NCBI RefSeq assembly: GCF_044628455.1
Contig: NZ_JBIYZW010000001.1
Location: 682,001-746,000, forward strand
From: Solirubrum sp044628455
GTDB taxonomy: Bacteria; Bacteroidota; Bacteroidia; Cytophagales; Hymenobacteraceae
DNA length: 64,000 nucleotides
Direction: 5' to 3'
Positions 23,273 through 30,816 of the stretch are shown here, piece after piece (the stretch's first letter is position 1; every line of letters begins with the position of its first letter). The notes beneath the pieces were generated by a model, which was not told the DNA's origin, made no database searches, and worked only from the letters and a program-made list of their open reading frames with translations. Position numbers and translations under genes: made by a program.

Positions 23273-24238
23273 ATGACCCAAGAACCAGCTCTGCTTACCG
23301 CGCAAATCCGCGCCGCCCTGCTGGGCCTGGCCGTGGGCGACGCGCTGGGCGTGCCCGTGGAGTTCGAAAGCCGCGCCCGGCGGAGCCTCGACCCCGTGGT
23401 AACCATGCGCGGCTACGGCACCCACCAGCAGCCCGCCGGCACCTGGTCCGACGATGCCTCGCTCACGTTTTGCCTGGCCCAGGCCATTGCCGACGGCTTT
23501 ACCCTGCAGCTAGCCGCCGACTACAGCTGCCGCTGGTACTACGACAACCTCTGGACGCCCCACGGCTCGGTATTCGACATCGGCGTGACCACCCGCGAAG
23601 CGCTGGGCCGTCTCCACGCCGACCCCACCCTGTTGCTGGCGGGCCGCCGCGATGAGTACAGCAACGGCAACGGCTCGTTGATGCGCATTCTGCCGCTGGC
23701 GTTCTACGGAGTTGATTGGCCGTTGGCCAGCCGGTTTCAGCTGATCCACGACGTGTCGGCCATTACGCACGGCCACGTGCGCTCGGCCGTGGGCTGCTGG
23801 CTGTACCTGGAAATGGCACGACACCTGCGGGCCAGTTGCCCGCCGCCGGCGGCCTACGAGCGACTGGTAGCCGATGCCCCAGCCCAGCTGCGGCAGCTGA
23901 ACCTCGCGCTCGACGAAACCGCCCACTTCGAACGTATTGTTAGCGGTGCCCTGCCCGATGTGCCGGTGCAGGACCTCGGCAGCTCGGGCTACGTGCTGCA
24001 CACCCTGGAAGCCGCCCTGTGGTGCCTGCTGCGCCACGACACCTACGCCGAAACCGTGCTGGCCGCCGTGAACCTGGGCGACGACACCGATACCACCGGC
24101 GCCGTGACCGGCGGCCTGGCCGGCCTGTACTACGGCGAAGCCGCCATCCCACCCGAGTGGCGGCAAACCCTGGCCCGCCGAGCCGACATCGAGGCGCTGG
24201 CCGCCCGCATGGCAAATACGTTGGCAGCTATCAGCTGA
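23273..24238 (+). CDS. ADP-ribosylglycohydrolase family protein
   Basis: A 321-residue enzyme of the ADP-ribosylglycohydrolase (ARH/DraG) family. These remove ADP-ribose from proteins or small molecules using two metal ions. Visible motifs are LLGLAVGDALGVPVEF near the start, TWSDDASLTF (metal-binding acidic pair), NGNGSLMRILPL, and near the C-terminus NLGDDTDTTGAVTGGLAG, which supplies further metal ligands. Length fits the family. It lies 95 bases after the macroglobulin gene, with a terminator between them, so it is probably a separate unit. The substrate is not predictable. Confidence 0.9.
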   Translation: MTQEPALLTAQIRAALLGLAVGDALGVPVEFESRARRSLDPVVTMRGYGTHQQPAGTWSDDASLTFCLAQAIADGFTLQLAADYSCRWYYDNLWTPHGSVFDIGVTTREALGRLHADPTLLLAGRRDEYSNGNGSLMRILPLAFYGVDWPLASRFQLIHDVSAITHGHVRSAVGCWLYLEMARHLRASCPPPAAYERLVADAPAQLRQLNLALDETAHFERIVSGALPDVPVQDLGSSGYVLHTLEAALWCLLRHDTYAETVLAAVNLGDDTDTTGAVTGGLAGLYYGEAAIPPEWRQTLARRADIEALAARMANTLAAIS

Positions 24239-24250
24239 AAATTGCTGGCA

Positions 24251-24310
24251 CAACGCGCCCAAGAAAAGGGCCCGCTGCGGAAGCAGCGGGCCCTTTTCTT
24301 GGGCGCGTTG
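24251..24310. terminator. Very long perfect hairpin (28-bp stem) between convergent genes
   Basis: CAACGCGCCCAAGAAAAGGG continues into a 28-bp arm, a GGAA loop and an exact mirror arm. It lies between the rightward hydrolase and leftward accA genes and terminates both. The loop has GNRA form. Confidence 0.9.
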
Positions 24311-24344
24311 TATGTAACCGTGCTCAGAGCAGGCAGTACGCCTT

Positions 24345-24392
24345 ACTGACAACTGACAACTGACAACTGACAACTGACAACTGACAACTGAC
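24345..24392. repeat. 7-bp tandem repeat (ACTGACA), 6.9 copies
   Basis: Six exact copies plus six bases of a seventh run up to the accA stop codon. A variable microsatellite; the copy number could differ between strains. Confidence 0.9.
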
Positions 24393-25342
24393 TACGCATC
24401 CATCACCACGCCCATCTTGCTGAATTTGTCGATGCGCTGGGAAATGCGCTCCTCGGCGGGCACCGCCTCCAGTTCGTCCAGGGTTTTGGTCAGGGTTTTT
24501 TTCAGCGCCTGAATCATTTTCTGCGGGTCGGTGTGGGCGCCGCCCAGGGGCTCCTTCACGATACCGTCGACCAGGCCGGCCTTGAGCATGTCGGTGGCCG
24601 TGAGCTTGAGGGCTTCGGCGGCCTGCTCCTTGTAGTTCCAGGAGCGCCACAGAATGCTCGAGCACGACTCGGGCGAAATCACCGAGTACCAGGTGTTTTC
24701 CAGCATCAGCACCCGGTCGCCAATGGCAATGCCCAGGGCGCCGCCCGAGGCACCCTCGCCGATGATGACGCAGATGACGGGCACCTTGAGCATGAACATC
24801 TCGCGCAGGTTGCGGGCAATGGCCTCGCCCTGGCCGCGCTCTTCAGCCTCCAGGCCGGGGAAGGCGCCGGGCGTGTCGATGAGCGTGACGATGGGCTTGC
24901 CGAACTTCTCGGCCAGCTTCATCAGCCGCAGCGCCTTGCGGTAGCCTTCGGGGTTGGGCATGCCGAAGTTGCGCAGCTGCCGCTGCTTGGTGTTACGGCC
25001 TTTCTGCTGACCGATAAACATCACGGTGCGGCCGTCGAGCTCGGCAAACCCACCCACCATGGCCTTGTCGTCGGCCACCGTCCGGTCGCCGTGCAGCTCG
25101 ATGAACTTCTGGGTAATGCCCTCGATGTAGTCGAGCGTGTAGGGGCGGTCGGGGTGGCGCGAGAGCTGCACGCGCTGCCAGCGGGTGAGGTTGGCGTAGG
25201 TTTCCTTTTTAAGGGCCTTAATCTTGGCCTCCAGCGCCTCAACGGCTTCCGATACGTCGACCTGGCTTTCCTGCGCCAGTTTCTGCATTTCGCGGAGCTT
25301 GCCTTCGAGGGCGGCAATGGGTTGTTCGAAGTCCAGGAGCAT
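24392..25342 (-). CDS. accA: Acetyl-CoA carboxylase carboxyltransferase alpha subunit
   Basis: A 316-residue protein matching AccA over its length. The helical N-terminus is followed by WQRVQLSRHPDRPYTLDYIE, GRTVMFIGQQKGRNTKQ, LIDTPGAFPGLEAEERGQGE, EGASGGALGIAIGDRVLML, and SVISPESCSSILW. With AccD it transfers the carboxyl group from carboxybiotin to acetyl-CoA, making malonyl-CoA for fatty acid synthesis. accD and biotin carboxylase are not in the window. The 7-bp tandem repeat abuts its stop codon, and a promoter box lies 65-73 bases upstream of its ATG. Confidence 0.97.
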   Translation of the reverse strand: MLLDFEQPIAALEGKLREMQKLAQESQVDVSEAVEALEAKIKALKKETYANLTRWQRVQLSRHPDRPYTLDYIEGITQKFIELHGDRTVADDKAMVGGFAELDGRTVMFIGQQKGRNTKQRQLRNFGMPNPEGYRKALRLMKLAEKFGKPIVTLIDTPGAFPGLEAEERGQGEAIARNLREMFMLKVPVICVIIGEGASGGALGIAIGDRVLMLENTWYSVISPESCSSILWRSWNYKEQAAEALKLTATDMLKAGLVDGIVKEPLGGAHTDPQKMIQALKKTLTKTLDELEAVPAEERISQRIDKFSKMGVVMDA

Positions 25343-25407
25343 AGCCTAACGTGGCGGCTGGGGCGCGCCGCGCAGTCGTTTGTTAAACGGTGGGAAATGA
25401 AGGAGGG

Positions 25408-25415
25408 CAAAGGTA
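25408..25415 (-). promoter_or_regulatory. Putative accA promoter -7 element
   Basis: TACCTTTG on the minus strand matches TAnnTTTG. No TTG is at the usual 19-21 base spacing (nearest is 16), so this is partial support. Confidence 0.45.
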
Positions 25416-25536
25416 AGCGAACGGGCGCAAGCAAGCGCCGGCATTTTTACCGGACCCGGGCTAAAATTTTTGTGGTTGGAAATCAGCTATAACAGCCTTC
25501 AAGGGCTGCTTTTCGGGAAAAAGTTTGGCCGGGGTC

Positions 25537-25568
25537 TTGCAGGAGCCCCCAAAGCCCGCCTACCTTTG
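25537..25568 (+). promoter_or_regulatory. Promoter of tRNA-Asp copy 1
   Basis: TTG (25537-25539), 21 bases, TACCTTTG (25561-25568), about 37 bases before the tRNA. It matches the Bacteroidota consensus. Confidence 0.75.
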
Positions 25569-25605
25569 CAACGCAATCGGGGAAACGCCCCGGCTATTGC
25601 AGCCT

Positions 25606-25679
25606 GGTTCGGTAGTTCAGTTGGTTAGAATGCCGCCCTGTCACGGCGGAGGTCGCGGGTTCGAGTCCCGTCCGGACCG
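25606..25679 (+). tRNA. tRNA-Asp(GTC), copy 1
   Basis: A 74-nt cloverleaf: acceptor GGTTCGG/CCGGACC (one G-U pair), D-arm GTTC...GAAT, anticodon stem CCGCC/GGCGG with loop CTGTCAC giving anticodon GTC, and T-arm GCGGG-TTCGAGT-CCCGT. The discriminator is G, and CCA is not encoded. Its upstream sequence differs from copies 2 and 3, so this copy is the left end of the array. Confidence 0.97.
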
Positions 25680-25680
25680 C

Positions 25681-25716
25681 AAAAAGCCCCTCAAGCGCAA
25701 GCTCGAGGGGCTTTTT
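25681..25716 (+). terminator. Terminator after tRNA-Asp copy 1
   Basis: AAAAAGCCCCTCAAGC / GCTCGAGGGGCTTTTT with a 4-base loop and one mismatch. Confidence 0.9.
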
Positions 25717-25854
25717 CGGTTTTCAGCCCAACTGCGGGGGCGGGGCATCCGCAACCGGCTCGGCCCGGAAAAAAAGTTTGACGTTTAGCAGCTTCACTGC
25801 CAACGGACTACGGGTTTTTGGTGGTTGCGGCGGGGTATAAAGGTCGAGCTTGGG

Positions 25855-25884
25855 TTGTAAATCTGAAGCCGGGCCTTACCTTTG
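25855..25884 (+). promoter_or_regulatory. Promoter of tRNA-Asp copy 2
   Basis: TTG, 19 bases, TACCTTTG: an exact match to the Bacteroidota consensus. Confidence 0.8.
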
Positions 25885-25926
25885 CAACGCTCTAAGGGAA
25901 AGCAACTGGTTTTCCCGTCGGCATCT

Positions 25927-26000
25927 GGTTCGGTAGTTCAGTTGGTTAGAATGCCGCCCTGTCACGGCGGAGGTCGCGGGTTCGAGTCCCGTCCGGACCG
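25927..26000 (+). tRNA. tRNA-Asp(GTC), copy 2
   Basis: Identical in sequence to copy 1, with its own promoter and terminator. Confidence 0.97.
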
Positions 26001-26001
26001 C

Positions 26002-26037
26002 AAAAAGCCCCTCAAGCGCAAGCTCGAGGGGCTTTTT
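26002..26037 (+). terminator. Terminator after tRNA-Asp copy 2
   Basis: Identical to the terminator at 25681-25716. Confidence 0.9.
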
Positions 26038-26175
26038 CGGTTTTCAGCCCAACTGCGGGGGCGGGGCATCCGCAACCGGCTCGGCCCGGAAAAAAAGTTT
26101 GACGTTTAGCAGCTTCACTGCCAACGGACTACGGGTTTTTGGTGGTTGCGGCGGGGTATAAAGGTCGAGCTTGGG

Positions 26176-26205
26176 TTGTAAATCTGAAGCCGGGCCTTAC
26201 CTTTG
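26176..26205 (+). promoter_or_regulatory. Promoter of tRNA-Asp copy 3
   Basis: Identical copy of the promoter at 25855-25884. Confidence 0.8.
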
Positions 26206-26247
26206 CAACGCTCTAAGGGAAAGCAACTGGTTTTCCCGTCGGCATCT

Positions 26248-26321
26248 GGTTCGGTAGTTCAGTTGGTTAGAATGCCGCCCTGTCACGGCGGAGGTCGCGG
26301 GTTCGAGTCCCGTCCGGACCG
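26248..26321 (+). tRNA. tRNA-Asp(GTC), copy 3
   Basis: Identical to copies 1 and 2. After its terminator the sequence diverges from the repeat unit. Confidence 0.97.
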
Positions 26322-26322
26322 C

Positions 26323-26358
26323 AAAAAGCCCCTCAAGCGCAAGCTCGAGGGGCTTTTT
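26323..26358 (+). terminator. Terminator after tRNA-Asp copy 3
   Basis: Identical to the two earlier copies. Confidence 0.9.
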
Positions 26359-26422
26359 CGGTTTTCAGCCCAACTGCGGGGGCGTAGACGAAGTGTTGCG
26401 GGTAGGTTTGTAGGAGGGAGGT

Positions 26423-26674
26423 TCAGCAGACCATATCGAGTACCGGGGCCGCGGCGGGCACGGCTCCACCGTGCCGGTGAAAGAAGGCCGCGATTGATTC
26501 GGCCAGGCGCTGCTGCTCGGTGGCGTCGGGCTGGGTGTGGGCCGAGCGCGGTACAGACATGTAGAGTCGGGCGCCGTCGCGGGCGGCGTTGCGGTGGATA
26601 TACACGGTCGTTTGCCAGCGCCGCGCGCTTTCCCATACCTCAAATCCCAGAGCAAGCAGGTATGAATCGTCCAT
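26423..26674 (-). CDS. Hypothetical protein (83 aa)
   Basis: A small protein starting MDDSYLLALGFEVWESARRW. A beta-like segment TTVYIHRNAARDGARLYMSV is followed by an acidic/Gln-rich helix (ATEQQRLAESIAAFFHRHGG) and a Val/Met-Cys tail. It has no signal or membrane segment and no recognised family. It faces away from the secreted-protein gene and towards the tRNA array. The reading frame has normal codon bias, but its reality is moderate. Confidence 0.5.
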   Translation of the reverse strand: MDDSYLLALGFEVWESARRWQTTVYIHRNAARDGARLYMSVPRSAHTQPDATEQQRLAESIAAFFHRHGGAVPAAAPVLDMVC

Positions 26675-26924
26675 GAATCGGGCAGTGCGGTGAGCCCTGA
26701 AGCCGGGCTACCGCAAGTAACGCAACTGCTGCCGGTTAGGATATCACATGATGATGTGAGAAAGCCAAGGGACGCCTTACCGCCAATAGCTCAAGTATCA
26801 GGGGGGTATACGCGGCGAGCGGCCGGGGGATTAAGCAACGGGTGCAGGGAAATCATGATGTGGATATAGTTCAATGTGGTTTTATTTGTATTTATTAGAA
26901 TAGTTAATTTTTATTGCCATGATA
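26675..26924. other. Gene-free AT-rich stretch
   Basis: No supported gene was found. The right part (about 26860-26920) is AT-rich and leads into the promoter of the next gene. Confidence 0.5.
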
Positions 26925-26956
26925 TTGCTTGTTGACTTGAAATTGTTTTAAATTTG
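26925..26956 (+). promoter_or_regulatory. Promoter of the small secreted protein gene
   Basis: TTG (26925-26927), 21 bases, TAAATTTG (26949-26956): a full match to the Bacteroidota consensus, 32 bases upstream of the ATG. Confidence 0.65.
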
Positions 26957-26988
26957 GTAAGGCAAACGCATTTTAGTTTTTCTGGAAT

Positions 26989-27222
26989 ATGTCCAAATTT
27001 GTACTTCTTTCTGCAGTGCTGTTGGTCTTCAGCAACAGCCTATCCTGCGCTGCTGAGGCAGCCGTTTCCACCCACCAGGACCTCGCCCAAGTGGAGGCCC
27101 GGCCCATGCCCCGTAGCGTGCGCGCCAAAACCAAGCACCGCGCCTACACGCCCCGCCCCAGCTTCAAGCGCTACAAAGGGGCCGGCAATGCCCACCGGGG
27201 CATCTGGCGGTATTTCCACTAG
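26989..27222 (+). CDS. Small secreted basic protein, paralogue of the 16411 gene
   Basis: A 77-residue protein with a signal peptide (MSKFVLLSAVLLVFSNSLSC, cleavage probably near AEA) and a basic mature part. It ends RSVRAKTKHRAYTPRPSF then KRYKGAGNAHRGIWRYF. The core RAK-x-K-x-R-x-(Y/F)-T-x-RP-x-x-K-x-YKGA matches the 83-residue protein at 16411-16662. A strong consensus promoter precedes it. The function is unknown; high charge hints at binding an anionic polymer. Confidence 0.65.
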   Translation: MSKFVLLSAVLLVFSNSLSCAAEAAVSTHQDLAQVEARPMPRSVRAKTKHRAYTPRPSFKRYKGAGNAHRGIWRYFH

Positions 27223-27291
27223 GCCCGGCCCATTGCGGGTAGCCGCCGGGGAGGAATGGGGCAGATTCGGCCGTTTGCGCATCTTGCGGCC

Positions 27292-28140
27292 ATGAACGTC
27301 TATTCCCTCGATACCGGTTTGTTCAAGCTCGACGGCGGCGCCATGTTTGGCGTGGTGCCCAAGTCGCTGTGGAACAAGCTCAACCCCGCCGACGCCAACA
27401 ACATGTGCACCTGGGCCCTGCGCTGCCTGCTCATCGAGGACGGCAACCGCCTGGTGCTGGTCGACACGGGCATTGGTGACAAGCAGGACGCCAAGTTTCG
27501 CGGGCACTTCTACCTGCACGGCGACGATACGCTCACGGATTCGCTGTACCGCCTGGGCTTCGGCCCGGCCGACGTAACCGACGTGCTGCTTACCCACCTG
27601 CACTTCGACCACTGCGGCGGGGCGGTGCGGCGCACGGGCGAGGACCGCCTGGAGCCGGCTTTTCCGCAGGCTACCTATTGGTCGAACCAAGCCCACTGGG
27701 ATTGGGCCGTGCAGCCCAATGCCCGCGAGAAGGCCTCCTTTTTGCAGGAAAACATTCTGCCCCTGCAGGAAAGCGGGCAGCTGCGCTTCCTCGACCCCGC
27801 AGCCGGGCTGGCCGACACGCTGCCCATGCTGCACGAGCTGCGTTTCGTGGACGGCCACACCGAGCAGATGATGCTGCCGGTGCTCGACTACCGGGGCCGC
27901 ACGCTGGTATTCTGCGCCGACCTGATTCCCTCGGCCGGTCACCTGCCCTTGCCCTACGTGATGAGCTACGACGTGCGCCCCCTGCAGACCCTGAGCGAGA
28001 AAGAGCAGCTGCTGGCCCGCGCCGCGGCCGAAAACTGGGTGCTGGTGTTCGAGCACGACGCCCAGGTGGAAGCCTGCACCGTGGAGCAAACCGAGCGCGG
28101 CGTGCGCCTGGCCCAGACCCTGCGCCTCACCGACTTATAA
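27292..28140 (+). CDS. Metallo-beta-lactamase-fold hydrolase
   Basis: The start is the ATG at 27292 (MNVYSLDTGLF); a longer reading has no support. The 282-residue protein has the fold's landmarks: LVDTGIGDKQ, the zinc motif THLHFDHCGG (HxHxDH), a later His in DGHTEQMML, and an Asp in FCADLIPSAGH. Enzymes of this family cleave esters, lactones, thioesters or phosphodiesters. It is followed nine bases later by the patatin gene, so an operon is likely. Substrate is unknown; lactonase-like activity is possible. Confidence 0.85.
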   Translation: MNVYSLDTGLFKLDGGAMFGVVPKSLWNKLNPADANNMCTWALRCLLIEDGNRLVLVDTGIGDKQDAKFRGHFYLHGDDTLTDSLYRLGFGPADVTDVLLTHLHFDHCGGAVRRTGEDRLEPAFPQATYWSNQAHWDWAVQPNAREKASFLQENILPLQESGQLRFLDPAAGLADTLPMLHELRFVDGHTEQMMLPVLDYRGRTLVFCADLIPSAGHLPLPYVMSYDVRPLQTLSEKEQLLARAAAENWVLVFEHDAQVEACTVEQTERGVRLAQTLRLTDL

Positions 28141-28148
28141 GCTGCACG

Positions 28149-28961
28149 GTGGAAGCTGGTTTTACGCCCCTGCGCGGCCTGGGCCTGGCCTTGTCGGGCG
28201 GGGCGGCCCGCGGCATTGCCCACCTGGGCGTGCTCGAGGCCCTCGACGAGCTGCAACTGCCCATTGCCCGCCTCTCGGGCGTGAGTTCGGGCGGACTGGC
28301 GGCGGTGTTCTACGCGGCCGGTATTCCGCCCCGCGAGGTGCTGCGCCTGCTCACCGACACCCGCTTTCTGCGCCTGCTGCGGCCGGCCTTCGGGCGCGGC
28401 CTGGTGCGCGTGTCCATGCTCGAGCGGCTGATTGCGGCCCACCTGCCCGGCAACCAGACCTTTGCCGACCTGCGCCTGCCCGTAACGCTGGCCGCCACCG
28501 ACCTCGCGGCGGGCGAAACCGTGTACTTCGACGAGGGGCCGCTCACGCCCGCGCTGCTGGCTACCTCGGCCGTGCCGGTACTGTTTCAGCCGGTGGAGTA
28601 CCAGGGACGGGTGCTGGTGGACGGCGGCCTGCTCAACAACCTGCCCGTGGAGCCGCTGCTCAGTCGGCCCGGGGTAGCGGTGGTGGGCGTGCACACCAAC
28701 GTGCTCAACCCCGAAGCACCCATCACCAGCCTGCGCCACGTGGCCGAGCGCACGTTTTTCCTGGCTATCGGCACCAACGTGGTAGCACGGCTGGCCCGCT
28801 GCGAGCTGGTGCTGCAGCCCCCCGAGCTGCGCCGCTTCAGCGTGATGGACCTGCGCCACGCCGCCGAGCTGTTCGACATTGGCTACCGCTACACTCTGAG
28901 CCGGGCCGCCGCGCTGCGGGATTTGCTGGAAAAACCCGCCCCGGCGGCGGATTTTGGCTAA
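28149..28961 (+). CDS. Patatin-like phospholipase (GTG start)
   Basis: This 270-residue protein carries the patatin signature: oxyanion hole LALSGGAARGIAH, nucleophile GVSSGGL (GxSxG), and catalytic Asp in VDGGLLNNLP. Such serine acyl hydrolases cut phospholipids. No ATG fits the frame, so the start is taken at the GTG at 28149 (MEAGFTPLRGLG). It lies nine bases after the metallohydrolase and overlaps the 5' flank of the acyltransferase region, suggesting a lipid-remodelling operon. Confidence 0.85.
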   Translation: MEAGFTPLRGLGLALSGGAARGIAHLGVLEALDELQLPIARLSGVSSGGLAAVFYAAGIPPREVLRLLTDTRFLRLLRPAFGRGLVRVSMLERLIAAHLPGNQTFADLRLPVTLAATDLAAGETVYFDEGPLTPALLATSAVPVLFQPVEYQGRVLVDGGLLNNLPVEPLLSRPGVAVVGVHTNVLNPEAPITSLRHVAERTFFLAIGTNVVARLARCELVLQPPELRRFSVMDLRHAAELFDIGYRYTLSRAAALRDLLEKPAPAADFG

Positions 28962-28966
28962 TTTTG
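28959..28966 (+). promoter_or_regulatory. Putative -7 element before the acyltransferase gene
   Basis: TAATTTTG matches TAnnTTTG and overlaps the patatin stop codon. No TTG at standard spacing was found, so confidence is low. Confidence 0.35.
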
Positions 28967-28995
28967 GGCTTTCCTCCGACCTCTTTCCCGCGCGT

Positions 28996-29553
28996 ATGAA
29001 CGGCTTCTGGCTGGCGTTTTCGAAGTTTTGGTTTAAGCTCGTCGGCTGGCGCCTGGCCTCCAGCATCCCGCCCGACATCCGGCAGGCCATGATGATTGCC
29101 GCCCCGCACACCAGCAACTGGGACTTCATGCACGCCCGGGCCGCCTTTTTCCTGATGCGCCGCAACGTGCGCTTCACCGTGAAAAAGGAGTGGACGGAAA
29201 TTCCCCTGCTCGGCAAGCTGATGATGAGCTTGGGCGCGTTGCCCATCGACCGCAGCAAAAACAACAGCATGGTTGAGGCCATGCGCGACCTGTTTCAGCA
29301 GCACCCCGACCTGATCATTCTCATCACCCCCGAGGGCACCCGCAAGTACCAGCCACGCTGGCGCCGGGGCTACTACTTTGCCGCCCAGGCCGCCCAGGTG
29401 CCCATTCTGCTCGGCTACCTCGACTACGCCAACAAGGAAGCCGGCGTAGGGCCCGCCGTATATCCCACCGGCGACTACGAGGCCGACGAGGAGCGCATCA
29501 AGGCTTTCTACCGCACCAAGAAGGGCAAGTTCCCCGAAAAGGGCATCCGCTGA
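28996..29553 (+). CDS. 1-acylglycerol-3-phosphate acyltransferase family
   Basis: The start MNGFWLAFSKFWFK (ATG at 28996) gives 185 residues. The acyltransferase motifs are present: APHTSNWDFM supplies the HxxxxD catalytic pair, and TPEGTRKYQPRW is the substrate-binding EGTR block. The protein lies in the membrane through hydrophobic segments near PIEIPLLGKL-like PLLGKLMMSLG. It transfers an acyl chain in phospholipid synthesis or repair. The preceding patatin could supply lysolipid or fatty acid. Confidence 0.9.
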   Translation: MNGFWLAFSKFWFKLVGWRLASSIPPDIRQAMMIAAPHTSNWDFMHARAAFFLMRRNVRFTVKKEWTEIPLLGKLMMSLGALPIDRSKNNSMVEAMRDLFQQHPDLIILITPEGTRKYQPRWRRGYYFAAQAAQVPILLGYLDYANKEAGVGPAVYPTGDYEADEERIKAFYRTKKGKFPEKGIR

Positions 29554-29580
29554 TTCCGGTTTCACCTGCCGTCCGCCGCT

Positions 29581-30744
29581 ATGAATCGTTTCGTACTGCT
29601 GCTGTGCGGAAGCCTGCTCGTGGGTTCCACGGCCTGCGGCACGGCCGGCCCGCCGCCGGGCGCCGAGCTGCCCGTGCCCGCGCTGAGTTTGCCCACGCCC
29701 ACCGGTAGTTTTGGCGTGGGCCGCACCTTCGGCTACTGGACCGATGCGGCCCGCGGCCGCGAGTTGCCGGTGTGGGTGTATTACCCTACTGCCAAAACCG
29801 CCGCCGCCCCGGCCGACAGCGTGCTGCCCCGGCCGGCCTGGGCAGCACGCTACCGCGAGCTGGTAGCCCGCCGCCTGGGTCTGGCGGCCGCCACGGCTTT
29901 GCTGAACCTGCGCACCTCCGCCCGGACCGAGGCGCCCGTAGCCGCTACCGCCGAGCCGCTGCCGGTGCTGCTGTTTGCGCCCGGCCTGCACTGGCTGCCC
30001 ACCGACTACAGTACCCTGCTCGAAGAGCTGGCCAGCCAGGGCTACGTGGTGGTGGCCTGGGCGCCGCCGCAGTTTGCGGGCGTGGTGCAGAACTCGGCCG
30101 GGCAGCTGGTCGAAGGCACCGGCAGCCACGACCACCGCGTGCTTGCCGCCGATTTTGGCTTCGTGCGCCGGCAGCTCGGCCAGCTGCAGCAAAACCCTGA
30201 CAGCCCACTGCGGGGGCGCCTGGCGCTGAGCCGGGTGGGGGCGCTGGGTCACTCCATTGGCGGCGCCGCTACGGTGGGCGCGGCCCTGGCCGACCCCGGC
30301 ATTGTGGCCGTGGCCAACCTCGACGGCGACTTCGACGGCGCCGAAGTGACGGGCGGCCTGCGCCAGCCCATTCTGTACCTGACCACCGAGCCGCCCGGCT
30401 TGCAGGGCCAGCCGGTGGACGCCTGGGACGACGACCGCTCGGAAAAGCGGCGGCTGGGCGTGTGGCAGCAGGTGAAAGCCCGCTCGGCGCAGGCCTACCG
30501 GGTGCGCCTGCCGGGGCTCTACCACAGCAACTTCCAGGATGCAGCGCTGCTGCCGGCCGCGGCGGTGCCCGACAAGCTGCGCCAAAGCCGCTTCGGCCCG
30601 GCCGACGGCGCCCGCGGCCTGCGCCTGAGCGCCCAGCTGCTGACGGCCTTCTTCGACGCGCAGCTGCGCGGGGCCCCGGCCGACCAGCTGACCGGGTTGC
30701 GCGCCGCCTACCCCGAAATTCGCCTGGAAGTCAGCCGGCCCTGA
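29581..30744 (+). CDS. Putative lipoprotein alpha/beta hydrolase
   Basis: A 387-residue protein beginning MNRFVLLLCGSLLVGSTAC. The signal peptide ends in a STAC lipobox-like site, so it is probably a lipoprotein on an envelope surface. An alpha/beta-hydrolase domain follows. The nucleophile elbow GHSIGGAATV holds the catalytic Ser; the acid residue is probably in YLTTEPPG/DDD and the His in LYHSNFQ. The layout fits the platelet-activating-factor acetylhydrolase/dienelactone hydrolase class. Substrate is unknown. It is 27 bases after the acyltransferase. Confidence 0.8.
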   Translation: MNRFVLLLCGSLLVGSTACGTAGPPPGAELPVPALSLPTPTGSFGVGRTFGYWTDAARGRELPVWVYYPTAKTAAAPADSVLPRPAWAARYRELVARRLGLAAATALLNLRTSARTEAPVAATAEPLPVLLFAPGLHWLPTDYSTLLEELASQGYVVVAWAPPQFAGVVQNSAGQLVEGTGSHDHRVLAADFGFVRRQLGQLQQNPDSPLRGRLALSRVGALGHSIGGAATVGAALADPGIVAVANLDGDFDGAEVTGGLRQPILYLTTEPPGLQGQPVDAWDDDRSEKRRLGVWQQVKARSAQAYRVRLPGLYHSNFQDAALLPAAAVPDKLRQSRFGPADGARGLRLSAQLLTAFFDAQLRGAPADQLTGLRAAYPEIRLEVSRP

Positions 30745-30781
30745 GAGAAAGTGCGCCCAGCCCAGGTCCGCAAGAATCGGG

Positions 30782-30812
30782 TTGAGCCGGGGGTGGCGGG
30801 CGCGTAGCTTTA
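30782..30812 (+). promoter_or_regulatory. Putative promoter of the AraC/MGMT gene
   Basis: TTG (30782-30784), 20 bases, TAGCTTTA (30805-30812), one base off TAnnTTTG. The ATG is only five bases later, so the mRNA would be leaderless or nearly so. Confidence 0.45.
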
Positions 30813-30816
30813 CTTT

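Larger units (their letters stand above)
25606..26375 (+). repeat. 321-bp tandem array carrying three tRNA-Asp genes
   Basis: tRNA starts at 25606, 25927 and 26248 are exactly 321 bases apart. The unit (tRNA, terminator, spacer, promoter) appears identical in the two complete copies. The third carries the tRNA, terminator and about 20 bases before the match ends near 26382. The upstream sequence of copy 1 matches only in its promoter box. Confidence 0.95.

Noticed and set aside
24345..24392. Possible CRISPR array
   Set aside because: The unit is 7 bases with no spacers; it is a microsatellite. No cas genes are in the window.
25525..26109. Open frames over the tRNA-Asp copies, encoding near-identical peptides
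   Set aside because: These are translations of the tRNA and its terminator; identity between copies comes from the 321-bp repeat.
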